5,791 bases of DNA from Burkholderiales bacterium (GTDB lineage Bacteria > Pseudomonadota > Gammaproteobacteria > Burkholderiales > Burkholderiaceae_A): positions 1-5,791 of the forward strand of contig JAURCW010000082.1 of assembly GCA_030828265.1 (NCBI GenBank), in the 5' to 3' direction. Shown piece after piece: positions 5,547 through 5,791 of this stretch (position 1 is its first letter; every line of letters starts with the position of its first letter). The translations under genes were made by a program, and so were the position numbers. The notes under the pieces are model-generated. The model saw nothing but the letters and a program-made list of their open reading frames with translations. It made no database searches and was not told the origin of the DNA.

Positions 5547-5791
5547 TAAAATTTATGCGGACTAGGTTATTGATTTGTATAGACAAAATACAAAATCTGT
5601 AAATTACCTGTTAAGTGCTCGACGGCCACCTAATAAAACACCAAACTCAACTCTCTCTCCGAGGCTCACCCTTTTTTAGCTGTTCCCGACCACGTCAAAG
5701 AACCTATAGCCTAGCTGTCCATGAATCGGGGACTTCCTCATCTGCAGACCCCCCGTCAACGGAAAACTCCGCTTCCTACCCTTTTTAACCA
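5547..5791. other. Gene-free stretch right of the tRNA fragment, probable start of an integrated element
   Basis: No convincing protein or RNA gene was found in these 245 bases. The first 55-60 bases are strongly AT-rich (about a quarter G+C by hand count), in contrast to the metabolic genes. The rest is mixed and includes a pyrimidine-rich tract near 5648-5660. On the minus strand a frame is open from the right edge to a TAA at 5676-5678 (38 codons); it could be the C-terminal end of a gene entering from the right, but this length is expected by chance. If the tRNA fragment is an attachment site, this is the edge of the mobile element. Confidence 0.4.
5574..5594. repeat. 7-7-7 hyphenated palindrome next to the tRNA fragment
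   Basis: TTTGTAT (5574-5580) and ATACAAA (5588-5594) are perfect inverted arms separated by 7 bp (AGACAAA). The match continues imperfectly outward (GAT on the left, ATC on the right with one extra A). It begins 27 bp from the end of the tRNA fragment. The geometry resembles a tyrosine-recombinase core or a dimeric repressor/excisionase site, but an AT-rich region makes chance palindromes more likely. Confidence 0.35.

Noticed and set aside
5536..5559. CGCAT...ATGCG arms that could suggest an intact anticodon stem with an insertion or intron
   Set aside because: The loop would be 14 nt and no D-arm or 5' acceptor strand follows upstream, so a truncated gene is the simpler reading.
5472..5563. 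AGTCCGC and GCGGACT inverted repeat bracketing the tRNA fragment
   Set aside because: Several 7-bp inverted pairs are expected by chance in a region of this size, and nothing else supports a structure.
5668..5786. ACCCTTTTT repeated directly 110 bp apart
   Set aside because: A 9-bp low-complexity match with diverging flanks; not enough for a terminal repeat.
5676..5791. Open minus-strand frame entering from the right edge, containing RKSPIHG
   Set aside because: The motif recalls the start of some SET-domain proteins, but only 38 codons are visible, the following residues do not continue the match, and this length is common by chance.

Overview
The window looks like chromosomal DNA of a proteobacterium, most likely a moderate-GC betaproteobacterium (Burkholderiales, perhaps Alcaligenaceae-like). 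This placement is an inference from gene families, the compact layout and the use of TTG starts; no marker gene in the window fixes the taxon.

Layout. At the left edge (1-515, minus) is the N-terminal part of an HI0933/YhiN-type FAD oxidoreductase that runs out of the window. A 111-bp divergent spacer separates it from a rightward pair: a FAS1-like/MaoC double-hotdog enoyl-CoA hydratase (627-1502) and an acyl-CoA dehydrogenase (1531-2700, TTG start). Facing them is a leftward pair: a family III CaiB/BaiF CoA-transferase (4115-5305) followed 3 bp later by an MmgE/PrpD-family protein (2717-4111). The two pairs converge on a 16-bp gap covered by an inverted repeat.

How the genes could work together. 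A class III CoA-transferase, an acyl-CoA dehydrogenase, a mesaconyl/itaconyl-CoA-hydratase-like protein and an MmgE/PrpD protein are the same set of families found around the itaconate catabolic genes (ict, ich, ccl) of Pseudomonas aeruginosa. A reasonable model is activation of a C5 branched dicarboxylate (itaconate, mesaconate or methylsuccinate) to its CoA ester, with desaturation if needed, then hydration to citramalyl-CoA. The citramalyl-CoA lyase (ccl) that would release acetyl-CoA and pyruvate, and a LysR-type regulator, are not in the window. The pathway is therefore either completed elsewhere or is a variant with another substrate.

Right end (5306-5791). No protein gene is recognisable here. 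The region holds a short palindrome upstream of the CoA-transferase (candidate operator), a 12-bp perfect palindrome, and a 45-bp 3' fragment of a tRNA-Thr(CGU) gene on the minus strand (5502-5546) that ends abruptly at the 5' edge of the anticodon loop. By the usual logic of tRNA-targeting tyrosine integrases, this fragment is the chromosome-distal attachment site of an integrated element lying to its right. The DNA there switches to a clearly AT-rich stretch containing a 7-7-7 hyphenated palindrome. The metabolic cluster would then be chromosomal and the element would begin at about 5547.
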